NCBI GenBank assembly: GCA_030831135.1
Contig: JAURLR010000132.1
Span: 1-6,828, forward strand
Source: Alphaproteobacteria bacterium
Lineage (GTDB): Bacteria; Pseudomonadota; Alphaproteobacteria; UBA6615
Length of the DNA stretch: 6,828 nucleotides
Reading direction: 5' to 3'
This document shows positions 5,964 through 6,828 of the stretch, one piece after another. The notes below the pieces were generated by a model. It worked only from the letters and a program-made list of their open reading frames with translations. It was not told the origin of the DNA and ran no database searches. How positions within the stretch are numbered: position 1 is the stretch's first letter; each line of letters starts with the position of its first letter. The translations under genes and the position numbers were made by a program.

Positions 5964-6455
5964 ATGACCGAAACTTTGCTTGTATCAACCGCGCTCGCCG
6001 TGATCGCAACGGGATTGGTGGGCGGTGTTTTCCTGACATTCTCGGACTTCGTGATGCGCGCACTTGCCGCTGGCACGACGACGGGCAGCATCGAATCCAT
6101 GCAACAGATCAATCGCAAGGTCTATGGGTCGTTGTTTCTTGTCCTGCTGATGGGAACGACCATCCTCGCGGCATTGCTGGTCGGCTATGCACTGGTTTTC
6201 GCGCCGGTGGATGTCTCACGCTGGTTGCTGGCCGGCGGTGTGATCCATCTGGTGGGCGTTTTCCTCGTCACGGTGGTGTGCAATGTGCCCATGAACAAGC
6301 GTCTGGACGCGTTTCAGCCGGACGCACCGGAAGCTGCGCGATACTGGCCGACCTATGTGTCGGTGTGGGCGCGGTGGAACCACCTCCGCACGGTTGCTTC
6401 GGGCGGTGCGGCGTTATGTTTCCTCATGGGCTGCCTGGCCCTCGTACAGGCCTGA
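5964..6455 (+). CDS. DUF1772 (anthrone oxygenase-like) integral membrane protein
   Basis: Small inner-membrane protein, 163 residues, with four predicted helices (about 5-27, 56-80, 87-109 and 142-161). Conserved family segments are visible: FLTFSDFVMRAL after the first helix, MQQINRKVYGSLF before the second, CNVPMNKRL after the third, and a closing VWARWNHLRT. DUF1772 includes fungal proteins linked to anthrone oxidation, but bacterial members lack a proven activity, so no reaction is assigned. I chose the ATG at 5964; a GTG directly before it (5961) would add one residue. A longer in-frame reading begins at 5661 but runs through the oxidoreductase gene and is not real. It follows the oxidoreductase by 59 bases, probably in one TetR-controlled transcript. 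No clear terminator lies in the 50 bases before the convergent gene. Confidence 0.88.
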   Translation: MTETLLVSTALAVIATGLVGGVFLTFSDFVMRALAAGTTTGSIESMQQINRKVYGSLFLVLLMGTTILAALLVGYALVFAPVDVSRWLLAGGVIHLVGVFLVTVVCNVPMNKRLDAFQPDAPEAARYWPTYVSVWARWNHLRTVASGGAALCFLMGCLALVQA

Positions 6456-6505
6456 GGTGCAGAGGCAAGACAAGCTGCTCTGGGCCCCCGGACAAGATGC
6501 CGTGA

Positions 6506-6828
6506 TCAGGCTTCGAAGGCCACGCCATGTGCAGCCCGCCACGCCGACGTGGCATCGAGGGTGGCAAAGGGGCTGATCATGTCCGGATCGAAAGGAAGGG
6601 GCGTCTCGCCCTGAGCCAGCTTCCGGGGCCATGACGGATCGCCGATGGCGCCCCGGGCCATCGCCACAAGGTCGGCCTCTCCCTCGGCCAGCAGGCGCTC
6701 GGCCGTGGCCGGGTCCTCCAGCTTGCCGCAGGCAATCACCGGGACATTGGTCATCGTCCGGGCCAGTCCAGCCAAGGTGTGGTCGCTGCCGAATTCGCGA
6801 TCGAGGCCCTGATGGGTGCTGATATGCA
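6506..6828 (-). CDS. NADH:flavin oxidoreductase, Old Yellow Enzyme family, C-terminal part
   Basis: About 106 C-terminal residues of a roughly 350-400 residue TIM-barrel FMN enzyme; the start lies beyond the right edge. The reading frame is open to the edge, beginning HISTHQGLDREFG. Matching features are VPVIACGKLEDPATAERLLAEG (the strand and helix holding the FMN phosphate) and ADLVAMARGAIGDPSWPRKL, the classic C-terminal signature, in which the Ala-Arg pair replaces the more common Gly-Arg next to the phosphate. Such enzymes reduce activated C=C bonds or other electrophiles with NAD(P)H. Catalytic His/Asn residues lie outside the window. The nearest upstream-looking start in the window (TTG at 6775) is internal. 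It converges with the DUF1772 gene at 50 bases, so it is not in that operon, but the topic is similar. Confidence 0.85.
   Translation of the reverse strand, partial: HISTHQGLDREFGSDHTLAGLARTMTNVPVIACGKLEDPATAERLLAEGEADLVAMARGAIGDPSWPRKLAQGETPLPFDPDMISPFATLDATSAWRAAHGVAFEA

Noticed and set aside
4705..6063. Very long minus-strand open frame (about 450 codons) across tetR and opposite the oxidoreductase
   Set aside because: It is out of frame with the clear TetR protein and antisense to the flavodoxin-fold gene, with a low-complexity Arg/Pro/Ser composition.
6456..6505. Possible bidirectional terminator between the convergent DUF1772 and OYE genes
   Set aside because: GGCA/TGCC ends and a GGGCCC core are present, but there is no stable continuous stem and no T-run on either strand.

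Overview
The window is GC-rich (roughly 60% by eye), densely coded and bacterial. The predicted proteins resemble those of Alphaproteobacteria, possibly Rhodobacterales. That placement comes from protein style and codon use and was not tested by any search. All genes can be placed; I see no RNA genes, CRISPR arrays, insertion sequences or phage genes.

Left part (1-3555, minus strand): a polyamine ABC importer in the order potF-potG-potH-potI, read right to left and matching the E. coli putrescine system PotFGHI. The genes are the periplasmic binding protein (2455-3555), the ATPase (1322-2458), the first permease (432-1325) and the second permease (435 to the left edge). Each junction is a 4-base stop/start overlap (ATGA, GTGA, ATGA), so the four are almost certainly one translationally coupled operon. 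The second permease carries an apparent frameshift near position 141: strong PotI homology continues in another frame.

Middle (3556-4660): a 165-base gap with a candidate potF promoter and a small inverted repeat, then a minus-strand gene (3721-4587) for a predicted RNA-processing protein. It has an N-terminal NYN (LabA/DUF88, PIN-like) nuclease domain, a lysine/alanine-rich linker and a C-terminal OST-HTH/LOTUS domain. A perfect 8-bp inverted repeat (4586-4614) lies across its start region.

Right part (4661-6455): a TetR-family repressor gene (minus strand) divergent from a two-gene plus-strand unit, a flavodoxin-fold NAD(P)H oxidoreductase and a four-helix DUF1772 membrane protein. The 65-base divergent gap holds two abutting 15-bp palindromes (5274-5303) that overlap candidate promoters in both directions, the expected arrangement for a self-regulating TetR controlling its neighbours. 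The tetR promoter places transcription at its ATG, suggesting a leaderless mRNA.

Right edge (6506-6828, minus strand): the C-terminal third of an Old Yellow Enzyme-type NADH:flavin oxidoreductase, convergent with the DUF1772 gene. With the TetR unit this gives two redox enzymes side by side, consistent with, but not proving, a role in handling quinones or other electrophiles.

Most of this is recognisable biology. The items most worth a second look are the potI frameshift, the double palindrome with its leaderless repressor, and the NYN-LOTUS gene with a hairpin at its start.
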